A DNA stretch of 64,000 nt from Stenotrophomonas humi (GCF_001431415.1 NZ_LDJI01000010.1:1-64000), one strand, 5' to 3'. Counted from the stretch's first letter, positions 1 to 9,645 are shown. A program made the numbers and translations. The notes: a model not told the origin generated them from the letters alone.

Positions 1-159
1 GGGCAGGGCGCAGCGACGCCGTTTTTGTTTCTGGGAGTGTGCGGTGGAACGGGCAGGTTCAAGGGCTGCTTGAACGGCCGCAGCGCTTGCCCGGGCAAGC
101 GCTGCACATCTGGACTCATCGATCACGCTCTCGGCCCTGCGCTGCGGAAAGCGGCGGGA

Positions 160-1221
160 TCAGAGCGTCCGGCTGATGGTGAAACTGCCGAATACCGGTG
201 TTTCCTTCTGCCCATCAAATTCGCGCGTGCGGTGATACCGGGCAAGCGCGAACTTCCACTTGCCACGCATCACCGCCACGCCATAGCCGATGTCACCGAC
301 GAGCGGGCGTTTGTCCACGCTGTGGCTGCTACGGAAAGTGTTGCCGTCCAGCGTGATGTCGCGCAGCACCCAGCGGGCATCGCTGGTGAGGAACAGATGA
401 CTCGACCATCCCTGCGCGCGGCCGTAACGCGTTGGTGCGGTGTTTTCGCCAGCCGGGCGCATCGGTGAGCTGCCGAAGTCATCCGGCAACTTCCAGCCGA
501 AACGCACCTCGCCACCGGCATTGGCATAGGTGGCCAGGTTACCGATCGCACCACCCCAGTGGCTGATCGCATCCCAGCCCCAGCCGGCGGCATTGCCGTT
601 GGGCGGCCAACGCTGCATCCGTTCGTGCAGCAGTTTGAACACCGGCTCGTCGTGCAGCTGGTTGTCCCAGCCACTGAATTTCTCGTCCCCGAGCACGCTG
701 TGGACCGCATCCTGGACCTGTTCGCCCTGAGCGGAGGGGCCGACCATTCCCAGTGCCAGCTGGGTGGTGCGCAGGTGATTGCCACTGCGCGCGTTGTAGC
801 CGAAGTTGACCATCAGCACGCCGACATACGGCCGGTCGTCTTCGATCAGATCGGTGCGGGTGTTGTCGGTCGGCGTGTACAGCCCCTGGCCGAAGCTGAA
901 GATCATGTTCTGCTGCTCGAATTCACCGGGATGCAGGCGCTCGAGATGGCTGTTCATCCAGCGCGCCAGGCCCGGCAGGCAGGGGTCGTCGGTGTAGTCC
1001 TGCAGGTTTGGCGACACCAGGGTGAACATCGCCCCGTTGCTGTAGCCCTGATCCTGCTGGGCACCGCCGAGCAGATCGTTGTCAACGCGGAAATTGATCG
1101 CGGGTGGATGTTCGTGCAGCGCGCTCTGTGCACATTGCCCTGCGGCCTGGGCCGGGGTGATGAAGTGCGGGCTGACAGCGAGCGCCAGGGCCAGGGGCAG
1201 CCATGCGCGGGTGAGCATCAT
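160..1221 (-). CDS. LpxR-family outer-membrane lipid A deacylase-like protein
   Basis: The 353-residue product resembles the LpxR (DUF2219) family of outer-membrane beta-barrels that remove the 3'-O-linked acyloxyacyl chain of lipid A. After a Sec signal peptide (hydrophobic core LPLALALAV) comes NFRVDNDLLGG followed by DQGYSNGAMF, which matches the family's Asn-Asp active-site motif and the later Ser/Thr-Asn-Gly motif. A C-terminal Phe-rich strand (FGSFTISRTL) suits a barrel. The start is the first of two adjacent ATGs; a longer reading frame upstream would bury the signal peptide. Function comes from family resemblance only. It could be an LpxR relative with a different substrate. Confidence 0.75.
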   Translation of the reverse strand: MMLTRAWLPLALALAVSPHFITPAQAAGQCAQSALHEHPPAINFRVDNDLLGGAQQDQGYSNGAMFTLVSPNLQDYTDDPCLPGLARWMNSHLERLHPGEFEQQNMIFSFGQGLYTPTDNTRTDLIEDDRPYVGVLMVNFGYNARSGNHLRTTQLALGMVGPSAQGEQVQDAVHSVLGDEKFSGWDNQLHDEPVFKLLHERMQRWPPNGNAAGWGWDAISHWGGAIGNLATYANAGGEVRFGWKLPDDFGSSPMRPAGENTAPTRYGRAQGWSSHLFLTSDARWVLRDITLDGNTFRSSHSVDKRPLVGDIGYGVAVMRGKWKFALARYHRTREFDGQKETPVFGSFTISRTL

Positions 1222-1485
1222 GTCCAATCCGGAGCAAAAAAATGGTGCCCAGCTTAGCGACGGCAAAGCGATGGCAGCAGCCGTTTGCGATGGATCACAT
1301 CGTTGCACGACCGGTCGAGGGGGAGATCCGGGTCGAGAATCGGCTCTTACGTTACCTATTTATTATTATTAACTGTTAATGTTGGTGATTAAGATGTGAC
1401 GCCGCAGGATGACGGCGGCGGTTTCAGTTGGTTCGGACGTTTCATATCCGCGACTTCGCATGGAGTGCGGCAACAGGGGGAAAAC

Positions 1486-3093
1486 ATGAAGAGCACCATC
1501 CATCGGCCTGCCGTTCTGGCAGCCGGTTTCATCGCGTTCGCGTCGGCGACGGCAAGCTTTCCAAGCCACGCTTTTCTGGGAATGTCTTCGGGCAAGTGCA
1601 ATTCGGCGCAGGGCAGTCTGCGTATCGTCGAACCGGATGACGGCATGGGGGTCTGGGCGACCTACGGTCTGCCTGCACCGACGCGCATGCTGCGCGTACT
1701 GGTCAACGACTCCAAGTGCTTCACCGTGCTGGATCGCGGCGCTGGATTCACTGCGGCGCAGGCCGAGCGGGAGCTGGCCATGGGCGGGCATCTGCAGGAA
1801 GACCAGAACATCGGCGGTGGCCAGATGCGTGGTGCGGACTTCGTGCTGGTGCCGGATATCGTGTCGCAGAACGCCAATGCCGGCGGCATGAGCCTTGGTG
1901 GCGGCGCATCCAACGGCGGCAACAAGCGCGGCTTGATGGGGGCGATGTTCAACGTCGCCACCTTGGGTGTGGCCGGCAAACTGACCACCAAAAAGCAGAC
2001 CGCCGAAGTGGTGCTGACCCTGGTCGATGTACGTACGTCCGAGCAGCTCATCAGCGTGACTGGCGAAGCCAAGATCACCGACAAGGCCTGGGCAGCGGCG
2101 GTATCGGCGTCCAACCTGCAGGGCAGCGCAGGGGTGAATGTCGGCAGCTGGGACAACACCGAGATCGGTAAGGTCATCAAGGAGGCCTATGAAGAGGCCT
2201 ACGAGCGGATGGTCGATGAGATCGGCAACAAGCGCGGTGCGCTCGCGAACCGCCACGTGCCGCAGGCGACGCGGGCAGCGACGCCGATAGCGCCGCCAGA
2301 TGCCTACCAGACGCTGGCTGCATCGCAGGCAAGGCTGGCCAATGCCGCGGCAGCAAGGTTGCAGGCAGGGTCGGCAGCCCCGCAGGCGAGGCATGCCGAA
2401 ACCGGGAACGGTTACGCGATGGATGGCATGTCGCAGCAAGGCGGTATGGCGGGTCAGGCCGTGCAGCATCTTGCAGGTCAAGGTGTCGGTGCCGGCTTGG
2501 CACAGGCTGCAATGGGCGCGATGGCCGGGCAGGACGGCATGGTTGGTGCTGCAAGCCAGGTCGCCCAGCAGGTTGCAGGCCAGGGTATTGGCGCCGGTGT
2601 GGCGCAGGCTGCGATGGGTGTGATGGCTCAGCAGGGCGGCATGGCCGGTGTTGCCGGCCAGGTGGTACAGCAGGTTGCAGGTCAGGGTGTTGGTGCTGGT
2701 GTGGCGCAGGCTGCGATGGGTTTGATGGCTCAGCAGGGCGGCATGGTTGGCGCCGCCGGCCAGGTGGCGCAGCAGGTTGCAGGCCAGGGTGTCGGTGCTG
2801 GCGTGGCGCAGGCTGCGATGGGCCTGGCTGCTCAGCAGGGCGGCATGTTGGGCGCCGCTGGCCAGGTGGCACAGCAGGTTGCAGGCCAGAGCGGGAACGC
2901 GGGCACCATGATGCTGCATCGCATGGCGCGACTGCTGTCCCAGCCGGATAGCCAGGCGACCGTGGTGGCTGAACTCAAGCCGGGCATGCTCGCTTACCCC
3001 ACGGGGGGGCGTAATGGCGGAATGATCGAAGTCGACGATGAGATGGGCAATCGTGGCTGGTTGCCATCGGCGGTGCTGGGTACCAAGCAGTAA
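1486..3093 (+). CDS. CsgG-like exported protein with 34-residue Gly/Gln/Ala repeats
   Basis: The 535-residue product has a Sec signal peptide ending near SHAF with no lipobox Cys. A CsgG/HfaB-like domain follows (about residues 35-250: VFTVLDRGAGF-type core, AEVVLTLVDVRTSEQL, NTEIGKVIKEAYEEAYERM). Next is a repeat array of about five units (residues about 315-470), then an SH3-like tail (LKPGMLAYPTGG...NRGWLPS). The next gene has the same N-terminal domain and tail but no repeats, so the two are tandem paralogues. The start ATG follows a GGGGGAAAA ribosome site. CsgG proteins form outer-membrane curli secretion pores, but without a lipobox or curli genes nearby a pore role is uncertain. Confidence 0.8.
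   Translation: MKSTIHRPAVLAAGFIAFASATASFPSHAFLGMSSGKCNSAQGSLRIVEPDDGMGVWATYGLPAPTRMLRVLVNDSKCFTVLDRGAGFTAAQAERELAMGGHLQEDQNIGGGQMRGADFVLVPDIVSQNANAGGMSLGGGASNGGNKRGLMGAMFNVATLGVAGKLTTKKQTAEVVLTLVDVRTSEQLISVTGEAKITDKAWAAAVSASNLQGSAGVNVGSWDNTEIGKVIKEAYEEAYERMVDEIGNKRGALANRHVPQATRAATPIAPPDAYQTLAASQARLANAAAARLQAGSAAPQARHAETGNGYAMDGMSQQGGMAGQAVQHLAGQGVGAGLAQAAMGAMAGQDGMVGAASQVAQQVAGQGIGAGVAQAAMGVMAQQGGMAGVAGQVVQQVAGQGVGAGVAQAAMGLMAQQGGMVGAAGQVAQQVAGQGVGAGVAQAAMGLAAQQGGMLGAAGQVAQQVAGQSGNAGTMMLHRMARLLSQPDSQATVVAELKPGMLAYPTGGRNGGMIEVDDEMGNRGWLPSAVLGTKQ
2428..2892 (+). repeat. Tandem 102-bp in-frame repeats inside the CsgG-like gene
   Basis: Units begin at 2428, 2521, 2623, 2725 and 2827. The last three intervals are exactly 102 bp (34 codons) and the first is 93 bp. 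Each unit encodes a version of QQGGMxGAAGQVAQQ followed by VAGQGVGAGVAQAAMG. The composition is Gly/Ala/Gln with regularly spaced Gly and no charged residues, like a glycine-zipper or amyloid-like segment. The last unit decays after VAGQ. Confidence 0.9.
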
Positions 3094-3381
3094 CCGACGA
3101 CACCCGCCGGACGGTCCGGCACGGATCGTGGTTCTGCGCCAGGTGCTGGTTCAGGTTGATGTGATGGATTTGCTTGACCTCCTGCCGCGCCAGACGGGGC
3201 TTGGCCTGCACGCCAGGCCCCGTCGATGTTTGCTGGCAACCGTAAAGTCCGTGTTGTAGGATCGCTCGCGACCGGCCCGCGCTTGCCTGATCGGTATCAC
3301 GAAGGACCAGGATCTTGCCGCAAGGTCTCTAAGCCAAAGGAACGCACCTCGAATGGTGCAGGTAACGGGGATAGTTAAGTG
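3094..3381. other. Intergenic region between the CsgG-like paralogues
   Basis: This is 288 bp without a convincing gene. A short palindrome, GCCGGAC-G-GTCCGGC, lies just after the first gene near 3107-3121, but it has no T-run and is a weak terminator candidate. The last 20 bp carry a GGGGA-type ribosome site for the second gene. I see no clear promoter. Confidence 0.4.
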
Positions 3382-4359
3382 ATGCGTAATGTATTTTCGC
3401 CGCTCGTCGCAGCGGCTTTGACTGTGGGTATTGGTGCGGTGCTGGTCAGCCAGCCGGCCGAAGCGGCGTTCAAGACCCGTGGCACCCAGGCACAGGAACA
3501 GCGCAAGGAAGCTGCCGCGCAGATTCCGGTGTGCCAGCGTCCCATCGGTACGCTCTCGGTGATCGAGCCGGAAGACTCCACGCATTGGTGGACCGGCCAG
3601 CAGTTGCCTGCGCCGTCGCGCCTGATCAAGGCCTTCGTCAACCGTTCGCGTTGCTTCACCCTCGTTGACCGTGGCGCCGGCATGGCCGCAGGCCAGTTCG
3701 AGCGTGAGCTGGCAGCCAGTGGTGACCTGCGTGGTCGCTCCAACGTCGGCAAGGGCCAGATCCGGGCCGCCGATTACGTGATGATTCCCGATCTGATCTC
3801 GCAGAACAGCAACGCCGGCGGCAATGCCCTGGGCGGCCTGCTGGGTGGTCTGATCGGTGGTCGTGCCGGCGCGGTGGTCGGTGGTCTGAACTTCACCAGC
3901 AAGACCGCTGACGTGGTGCTGACCGTGACCGACGTGCGTTCGTCGGAGCAGGTGGCCATCTCCGAAGGTTCGGCCCGCAAGAGCGACATGGGCTTTGGTG
4001 CCAGCGGCGGCCTGTTCGGCGGCAGCGGCCTGGGCGCAGCTGGCGTTGGCGGTTATGCCAACACCGAAATCGGTCAGGTGATCACCATGGCGTACCTGCA
4101 GGCCTATACCGACATCATCGCCCAGCTGGGCGGGTTGCCGGAGAACGCCTCCGCCGCGGCTGCGCAGCAGGCCGTGACCGTGACCCGCGCTGGCCGTCTG
4201 CTGGCCAATGCGCGCGGTACCGGCGCCCCGGTGCGCACCCTGGAAGCGGGCATGATGCTGTACCCGACCGGCACCAAGGAAGGCGCGATGTGGGAAGTCG
4301 AGGACGAACTGGGCAACCGTGGCTGGGTGTCGTCCACCCTGCTTCAGCTGTCCAAGTAA
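3382..4359 (+). CDS. CsgG-like exported protein (repeat-free paralogue)
   Basis: The 325-residue product has a signal peptide cleaved near QPAEA-AF and no lipobox. It carries the same CsgG-like core as its upstream neighbour (IEPEDSTHWW, CFTLVDRGAGM, DYVMIPDLISQNSNAGG, TADVVLTVTDVRSSEQV, NTEIGQVITMAYLQAY) and the same SH3-like end (MMLYPTGTKEG, GNRGWVSS). A Gly-rich stretch (GGLLGGLIGGRAGAVVGG) sits inside the CsgG domain. A GTG lies directly before the chosen ATG, so either could be used. The gene ends 15 bp before a strong terminator hairpin. It was probably formed by tandem duplication, with the repeat array lost here or gained in the other copy. Confidence 0.8.
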   Translation: MRNVFSPLVAAALTVGIGAVLVSQPAEAAFKTRGTQAQEQRKEAAAQIPVCQRPIGTLSVIEPEDSTHWWTGQQLPAPSRLIKAFVNRSRCFTLVDRGAGMAAGQFERELAASGDLRGRSNVGKGQIRAADYVMIPDLISQNSNAGGNALGGLLGGLIGGRAGAVVGGLNFTSKTADVVLTVTDVRSSEQVAISEGSARKSDMGFGASGGLFGGSGLGAAGVGGYANTEIGQVITMAYLQAYTDIIAQLGGLPENASAAAAQQAVTVTRAGRLLANARGTGAPVRTLEAGMMLYPTGTKEGAMWEVEDELGNRGWVSSTLLQLSK

Positions 4360-4374
4360 ACCTGGGCTTTACCG

Positions 4375-4410
4375 TGAAGGGCCGCGCAAGCGGCCCTTCA
4401 TTCATTCATT
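4375..4410 (+). terminator. Rho-independent-like terminator after the CsgG-like pair
   Basis: A perfect 11-bp stem (TGAAGGGCCGC / GCGGCCCTTCA) with a GCAA tetraloop is followed by TTCATTCATT, a broken T-run. Confidence 0.75.
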
Positions 4411-4598
4411 GCGTGGAGTCACGCCCGGCTGAGGCGTTGAGCGCCGTGCTTTGACAAGAGCAGCGATGGCCAGCGGACACCTGCTTCCAGGTGCGGCCTT
4501 TGCCGAGCAGGCTGGCAACACAAGGGTTTTCGTTCATGGAAGGCTGTGGGCCGGCCATGGCCTTGGGTTTGCCTGCTTTCGGCCCGATAATGTCGGGC

Positions 4599-4877
4599 AT
4601 GGAAATCAAGTCCGACAACCCTGAACACGGCTACCAGTTCCCCGGCACCTTCGAGTTGAGCGCCATGGGCGCGGCCAACATCGGGCTGGAGCGGGAGCTG
4701 CCGCAGCTGCTGCAGAACGCAGGCATCGAAGTGCTGGAAGAGCGCATCAGCTGGAAGCACTCTTCCAACGACAAGTACGTGTCCGTGCGCATCGCCTTCA
4801 AGGCGGAGAACCGCGAGCAGTACGACGCCGCGCACGAGGCCCTGCGCAACCACCCGGAAGTGAAGTGGACGCTGTAA
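4599..4877 (+). CDS. ybeD: YbeD/DUF493 family protein
   Basis: A small cytoplasmic protein of about 92 residues in the DUF493 (YbeD) family, recognised from [29 protein letters not shown] and the terminal HPEVKWTL. The family has an ACT-like fold and no firmly established function. In many proteobacteria it precedes lipB, as here. Its last codons overlap the lipB GTG start by 13 bp, which suggests translational coupling. An in-frame ATG 9 bp upstream (4590) is an equally possible start; neither has a strong ribosome site. Confidence 0.85.
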   Translation: MEIKSDNPEHGYQFPGTFELSAMGAANIGLERELPQLLQNAGIEVLEERISWKHSSNDKYVSVRIAFKAENREQYDAAHEALRNHPEVKWTL

Positions 4878-5569
4878 CCAGCTGCGTCGCCGCCCCGGCG
4901 TTGCCGACCACGCCACGCACTGCCGTGCAGCGCGAGCTGGGGCGGCAGGCATATGAGCCGGTCTGGCACGCCATGCAGCGCTTCACCGATACGCGTGATG
5001 ACGCCACCGCCGATGAACTGTGGGTGGTCGAGCACGACCCGGTGTTCACCCTGGGCCAGGCTGGCAAGGCCGAACATGTGCTGGCAGCCGGGGATATCCC
5101 GGTGCTGCATGTGGACCGTGGCGGCCAGGTGACCTATCACGGCCCGGGCCAGATCGTGGTGTATCCACTGCTGGACCTGCGTCGGCTGGGTATCGGTGTG
5201 CGCGACTACGTGTGCCGCATCGAGCAGGCCATCATCGACACGCTCGACGAATGGAACATCGGCGCTGAACGACTCGAAGGCGCGCCCGGCGTGTATGTCG
5301 GTGGTGCCAAGATCGCCGCACTCGGCATCCGCGTGCGGCGTGGCTGCAGCTTCCACGGATTGGCACTCAACGCCGCGCTGGATCTGGAACCGTTCCACCG
5401 CATCAACCCCTGCGGCTACGCCGGGATGCAGGTGACCTCGGTGCTAGACTTGGGCGGCCCCTCGGGCATCGAGGCGATCAAGCCGGTGCTGTTGTCCCAT
5501 CTGGCACAGCAGTTCGGCCTTGAACTGCTTGCAACCCCCGAATTGCCCGACCTGACTATGCGGCTCTGA
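4865..5569 (+). CDS. lipB: Octanoyl-ACP:protein N-octanoyltransferase LipB
   Basis: The 234-residue enzyme moves octanoate from acyl carrier protein to a lysine of lipoyl domains, the first step of endogenous lipoylation. It shows the conserved [20 protein letters not shown] block, the catalytic Lys in [10 protein letters not shown] (about residue 149) and the catalytic Cys in INPCGYAGM (about residue 183). It starts with GTG inside the end of ybeD and is followed 16 bp later by lipA, forming the usual ybeD-lipB-lipA group. Confidence 0.95.
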   Translation: MDAVTSCVAAPALPTTPRTAVQRELGRQAYEPVWHAMQRFTDTRDDATADELWVVEHDPVFTLGQAGKAEHVLAAGDIPVLHVDRGGQVTYHGPGQIVVYPLLDLRRLGIGVRDYVCRIEQAIIDTLDEWNIGAERLEGAPGVYVGGAKIAALGIRVRRGCSFHGLALNAALDLEPFHRINPCGYAGMQVTSVLDLGGPSGIEAIKPVLLSHLAQQFGLELLATPELPDLTMRL

Positions 5570-5585
5570 GGCCGCCGATAACGCC

Positions 5586-6596
5586 ATGACTGAAATCACC
5601 ACGCGCTCCATTCCCCTGCAGGTCGTGCAGGCCGATGTTCCGTCCGCGCCGCTGCAGACCGGTGTCAAGCAGATTGGCGGTGACAAGATCGGTCGCTCGC
5701 CGGTGCAGTTCGCCGATGTGCCGGTGCTGCGCAAGCCGTCGTGGATCCGTGTGCGCATTCCCTCGGGCAATGCCGTGGCCAACCTCAAGGCCAAGCTGCG
5801 TGAGAACCGCCTGGTGACGGTGTGCGAGGAAGCCAGCTGCCCGAACATCCACGAATGCTTCGGCCATGGCACGGCGACCTTCATGATCCTGGGCGAGGTC
5901 TGCACCCGCCGTTGTTCGTTCTGCGACGTGGCCCACGGCCGTCCCAAGCCGCCGGATGCGAACGAGCCAGCCAGCCTGGGTCAAACCGTGGCCGACATGG
6001 GCCTGAAGTATGTGGTGGTGACCAGCGTCGACCGCGACGATCTGCGCGACGGTGGTGCCCAGCACTTCGTCGATTGCATCAGCGCCATCCGCGAGAAATC
6101 GCCGGGTACCCGCATTGAAGTGCTGACCCCGGACTTCCGTGGCAAGGGCCGCATGGAGCGCGCGCTGGAGATCCTCGCGCAGAACCCGCCGGACGTGTTC
6201 AACCACAACATCGAAACCGTGCCGGACCTGTACCGCAACGTGCGTCCGGGCGCGGATTACCAGTGGTCGTTGACCCTGTTGAAGAACTTCAAGGCGCAGC
6301 ATCCGAACGTTCCGACCAAGTCCGGCATCATGCTCGGCCTGGGCGAGACCCTGGAGCAGGTGCAGGCCACCCTGCGCGACCTGCGCGCGCATGACGTGGA
6401 AATGATCACCATCGGCCAGTACCTGCAGCCCACCGCGCACCACCACCCGGTGCTGCGTTACTGGACGCCGGAGGAATACAAGGCGTTCGAGGACTATGGT
6501 TACGCACTGGGCTTCACCCATGTGGCCTCGGGCCCGATGGTGCGTTCGTCCTACCATGCCGACCAGCAGGCCGCGGGCGCTGGCGTCACCGTCTGA
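5586..6596 (+). CDS. lipA: Lipoyl synthase LipA
   Basis: The 336-residue radical-SAM enzyme inserts two sulfur atoms into octanoyl groups to make lipoate. Both iron-sulfur cluster motifs are visible. The auxiliary-cluster cysteines lie in [12 protein letters not shown] (residues about 80, 85, 91), and the radical-SAM cluster cysteines in CTRRCSFC (about 106, 110, 113). The family's C-terminal Arg-Ser-Ser-Tyr (MVRSSYHAD) is present. It acts on the octanoyl domains produced by its operon partner LipB. A long hairpin follows the stop codon. Confidence 0.97.
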   Translation: MTEITTRSIPLQVVQADVPSAPLQTGVKQIGGDKIGRSPVQFADVPVLRKPSWIRVRIPSGNAVANLKAKLRENRLVTVCEEASCPNIHECFGHGTATFMILGEVCTRRCSFCDVAHGRPKPPDANEPASLGQTVADMGLKYVVVTSVDRDDLRDGGAQHFVDCISAIREKSPGTRIEVLTPDFRGKGRMERALEILAQNPPDVFNHNIETVPDLYRNVRPGADYQWSLTLLKNFKAQHPNVPTKSGIMLGLGETLEQVQATLRDLRAHDVEMITIGQYLQPTAHHHPVLRYWTPEEYKAFEDYGYALGFTHVASGPMVRSSYHADQQAAGAGVTV

Positions 6597-6626
6597 GCAC
6601 ACCCCGGACTAGCCGCATCCACCGGC

Positions 6627-6654
6627 GACCGCCTGCACGTACCTGCAGGCGGTC
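6627..6654 (+). terminator. Hairpin after lipA
   Basis: A perfect 11-bp inverted repeat (GACCGCCTGCA / TGCAGGCGGTC) with a 6-nt loop lies 30 bp after the lipA stop. There is no T-run, so this is a weak or factor-assisted terminator. Confidence 0.55.
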
Positions 6655-6803
6655 AAGGGCTGCTCATGTTGATTCACATTCCGCTACATCGCAGCGGCTA
6701 GGCTGCTGATGGACGGCGTGACAAGTGCTGAAACTTTCGGCACTGTCAGGCTGTCTGATCCATCCGCAATCTCCCCCTATCGTCCGGTGCCACGAGTACT
6801 TTG

Positions 6804-8978
6804 ATGAACTACCGAGTCCCCGCTTTCCTGCTGGCATTGGCGCTGACCGTACCTGCCGCATTGTCGGCGCGTGCCGACACCAGCGTGCCGGCATCGGCCC
6901 CCACGCTCGACCAGACCACGACGTCGCGATTGGTGTACGGCCTGCTTTCGGACAGCCGTTATGCCTATCGTCCACGCCCGCTGGATGCGGCGACCTCGCA
7001 GGACGTGTTCAAGCGTTACCTGGAGTCGCTGGACAGCGGCAAGCAGTTCTTCACCAAGGAGGACGTGGATCGTTTCGCGCCCTTGGCCGCACAGACCGGT
7101 GATGCGATCCGTACCGGCCAGTTGGACCCGGCGTTCCAGGTGTTTGCGGTGTACCGCGAGCGCGTGGGAGAGCGCGTTGCCTACGCCCGCCGCCTGCTGA
7201 GGCAGGAGCCGGATTTCACCATCGATGAGCGCTTCAACTACGACCGCAAGGACGTGCCGTGGGCGACCAGCACCGAGCTGGACGACCTGTGGCGCAAGTC
7301 GGTCAAGAACGATTGGCTGCGTTTGAAGCTGGCCGGCAAGCCGGCCTCGGACATCCGCAAGACCCTGGACAAGCGTTACGAGACGATGGGTAAGACCATC
7401 AGTGAACTGAAGAACGAGGACGTGTTCTCGTTCTACATGAACGCTTACACCAGCGCGGTGGATCCGCACACTGATTACTTCACCCCGCGCACGGCCGAGA
7501 ACTTCAACCAAGCCATGTCACTGTCGCTGGAAGGCATTGGTGCCCAGCTGCAGCGCCAGGACGACGTGGTGGTGATCCGCGAAGTGGTGCCCGGTGGCCC
7601 GGTGGCGATGGATGGCACGCTCAAGGCCGGCGATCGCATCGTCGGTGTCGGCCAGGGCCGCTCCGGTCCGGTCGAGGACGTGATCGGCTGGCGCATCGAC
7701 GACGTGGTCTCCAAGATCCGCGGTGCCAAGGACACCCAGGTGCGGCTGGAATACATTCCCGCTGCCGACGGCGTGGATGGCAAGCACCGCATGTTGACCC
7801 TGACCCGGCAGAAGATCCGCCTGTCCGAGCAGGCTGCCAAGGGCGAGACGATGACCATCCCGGGCGCGCCCGGTGAGGCCGAGCGTCGCGTGGGTATTGT
7901 CAAACTGCCCACCTTCTATCAGGACTTCGAAGGCCGTCGCCGCAACGCTACCGACTACGCGTCGGCTACCCGCGACGTGGCCAAGCTGCTGGCGGGCTTC
8001 AAGGCCGACAAGGTCGACGGCGTGGTGCTGGATCTGCGCAACAACGGCGGTGGTTCGCTGGATGAGGCCATTGAACTGACCGGTCTGTTCATCGAGCAGG
8101 GCCCGGTGGTGCAGGTGCGTGAATCCGGCGGTCGCGTCACCGTCAACAGCGATCGCAACCCGGCCGTGGCCTGGGACGGACCGTTGGCGGTGCTGATCAA
8201 CCGTGGCTCGGCTTCGGCCTCGGAGATCTTTGCCGGCGCCATCCAGGATTACGGTCGTGGCCTGGTCATTGGTGAAGCCACCTTCGGCAAGGGCACCGTG
8301 CAGAACGTCGTGCCGCTGGACCGTTGGCCGGCCAGCGAGAAGGAACGCTTTGGCCAGGTGAAGCTGACCATCGCCCAGTTCTTCCGCGTCAGCGGCTCCA
8401 GCACCCAGCACAAGGGCGTGGTGCCGGACCTGGCCTTCCCGGCCAGCGTCGACGCCAGCGAGTTCGGCGAGAGCACCTACGACAATGCGTTGCCGTGGAC
8501 CCGCATCGCCGAAGTGCCGCACACCCGCTACGGCAACTTCGCACCGATCCTGCCGCGCCTGGAATCACGCCATGCGCAGCGTATCCAGAGCGATCGCGAG
8601 TTCAAGTGGTGGGAAGAAGATGTGCAGCAGTTCCGCACCGAGGCCGCCAAGAAGTACGTGTCGCTCAACGAAGCCGAGCGCCGCACCGAGCGTGACAAGC
8701 AGGAAGCGCAGCGCAAGCAGCGCCAGCAGATCCGCAAGGACCTGGGCCTGCCGCTGGATCCGCTGGCCGAGGACAGCAGTGACGACGGCCTGACCGGCAA
8801 CGAGCGCGACATCGTCAAGGATGCCGCCCGCGAAAAGGCTGCCGAAAAGCGTCCGGACCCGCTGTTGAAGGAGTCGGCATCGATCCTGGCCGATGCATTG
8901 AACCTGCTGGAGAAGGACGGCCCGCTGTCGGCGCAGGTGCTGCCGCAGTCCACCGGTCCAGGGCGCTGGGCCGACTGA
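6804..8978 (+). CDS. prc: Tail-specific (Prc/CtpA, S41) periplasmic protease
   Basis: The 724-residue product has a signal peptide ending at LSARA and matches Prc-type C-terminal processing proteases. Order: an N-terminal helical domain (TSRLVYGLL, YLESLDSGKQFF), a PDZ domain (about residues 235-330; GIGAQLQ, VPGGPVA, LKAGDRIVGV), the S41 catalytic domain and a charged C-terminal domain. The Ser-Lys dyad is seen in RGSASASEIF (about residues 467-476) and in GEATFGKGTVQ (Lys about 496). These enzymes trim or degrade periplasmic proteins by their C-terminus. A TTG lies just before the chosen ATG. It is about the usual length for long Prc proteins. Confidence 0.93.
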   Translation: MNYRVPAFLLALALTVPAALSARADTSVPASAPTLDQTTTSRLVYGLLSDSRYAYRPRPLDAATSQDVFKRYLESLDSGKQFFTKEDVDRFAPLAAQTGDAIRTGQLDPAFQVFAVYRERVGERVAYARRLLRQEPDFTIDERFNYDRKDVPWATSTELDDLWRKSVKNDWLRLKLAGKPASDIRKTLDKRYETMGKTISELKNEDVFSFYMNAYTSAVDPHTDYFTPRTAENFNQAMSLSLEGIGAQLQRQDDVVVIREVVPGGPVAMDGTLKAGDRIVGVGQGRSGPVEDVIGWRIDDVVSKIRGAKDTQVRLEYIPAADGVDGKHRMLTLTRQKIRLSEQAAKGETMTIPGAPGEAERRVGIVKLPTFYQDFEGRRRNATDYASATRDVAKLLAGFKADKVDGVVLDLRNNGGGSLDEAIELTGLFIEQGPVVQVRESGGRVTVNSDRNPAVAWDGPLAVLINRGSASASEIFAGAIQDYGRGLVIGEATFGKGTVQNVVPLDRWPASEKERFGQVKLTIAQFFRVSGSSTQHKGVVPDLAFPASVDASEFGESTYDNALPWTRIAEVPHTRYGNFAPILPRLESRHAQRIQSDREFKWWEEDVQQFRTEAAKKYVSLNEAERRTERDKQEAQRKQRQQIRKDLGLPLDPLAEDSSDDGLTGNERDIVKDAAREKAAEKRPDPLLKESASILADALNLLEKDGPLSAQVLPQSTGPGRWAD

Positions 8979-9024
8979 GCCAAGTTCGCTGAGCCCAGGC
9001 CCAACGCCGGCTCCGATGTGAATG

Positions 9025-9057
9025 ACGCCGTCAACGTCCGTGTACGTTGGCGGCGTT
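9025..9057 (+). terminator. Hairpin after prc
   Basis: A 13-bp inverted repeat (ACGCCGTCAACGT / ACGTTGGCGGCGT, one G-U pair) sits about 46 bp after the prc stop and before the next gene's ribosome site. The T-content after it is poor. Confidence 0.55.
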
Positions 9058-9090
9058 ATGCTTTGGGTCTTCGGTAAATGTGGAGAGCCC

Positions 9091-9645
9091 ATGCGCACGC
9101 ATCCACTGCATGCAGCCATGCTGTTGCTGCCGCTGGTCCTTGCCGGTTGCACCAGCAAAGCCAGCAACAGCACCTTGCTGCGTGAATCCTTCGATTCCGG
9201 CGACACCTACGCACGCAACCTCGATGTTGCGCCCGCGCAGGCCTGCGAGGCGGCACGTCGGGTGCTGCTGGGGCAGGGCTACGCCATCGCCCGCGCCGAT
9301 GCGGCCAATGTCGAAGGCAACAAGAATTTCCAGCCCAAGGACGAAGTGCATGAGCAGCTAGTGCTGCGGGTATCGTGCGCGGCGCGTGGCGACGGCAAGG
9401 CGCAGGTATTCGTCAGTGCGGTGCAGGACCGCTATGCGCTGAAGAAGTCGCCGACGTCGGCCAGCGTTGGCGTCGGTGCCTTGGGCTCGGTATCGCTGCC
9501 GTTCGGCAGCAACGATGATTCGCTGGTGCGGGTGGCCAGCAGCACGGTGCAGGATGCGTTGTTCTACCGCAATTTCTTCGAGCGCCTGCAGCAATACGTT
9601 GATGAGATGTCACCCGCACCGACGAGCGGGGCGCCCATCCAGTGA
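9091..9645 (+). CDS. DUF2242-like lipoprotein
   Basis: The 184-residue predicted lipoprotein has a short N-region and the lipobox LVLAGC, with the mature Cys about residue 19. It resembles DUF2242 proteins through an Asp-Thr-Tyr-x-Arg start, AQACEAARRVLLGQGY and KNFQPKDEVHEQLVLRVSC. The function of that family is unknown. The start ATG follows GGAGAG. Its stop overlaps a GTG that opens the next gene (GTGA), so the two are probably co-translated. Confidence 0.75.
   Translation: MRTHPLHAAMLLLPLVLAGCTSKASNSTLLRESFDSGDTYARNLDVAPAQACEAARRVLLGQGYAIARADAANVEGNKNFQPKDEVHEQLVLRVSCAARGDGKAQVFVSAVQDRYALKKSPTSASVGVGALGSVSLPFGSNDDSLVRVASSTVQDALFYRNFFERLQQYVDEMSPAPTSGAPIQ

Noticed and set aside
1-159. A possible gene at the left edge
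   Set aside because: Frames here overlap the end of the LpxR-like gene antisense and show no recognisable protein; nothing supportable.
2428-2892. Regularly spaced repeats that might suggest a CRISPR array
   Set aside because: The repeats are in-frame 102-bp coding units with no unique spacers; they belong to the CsgG-like protein.
3107-3121. Short palindrome after the first CsgG-like gene as a terminator
   Set aside because: One-base centre and no T-run; too weak to call.
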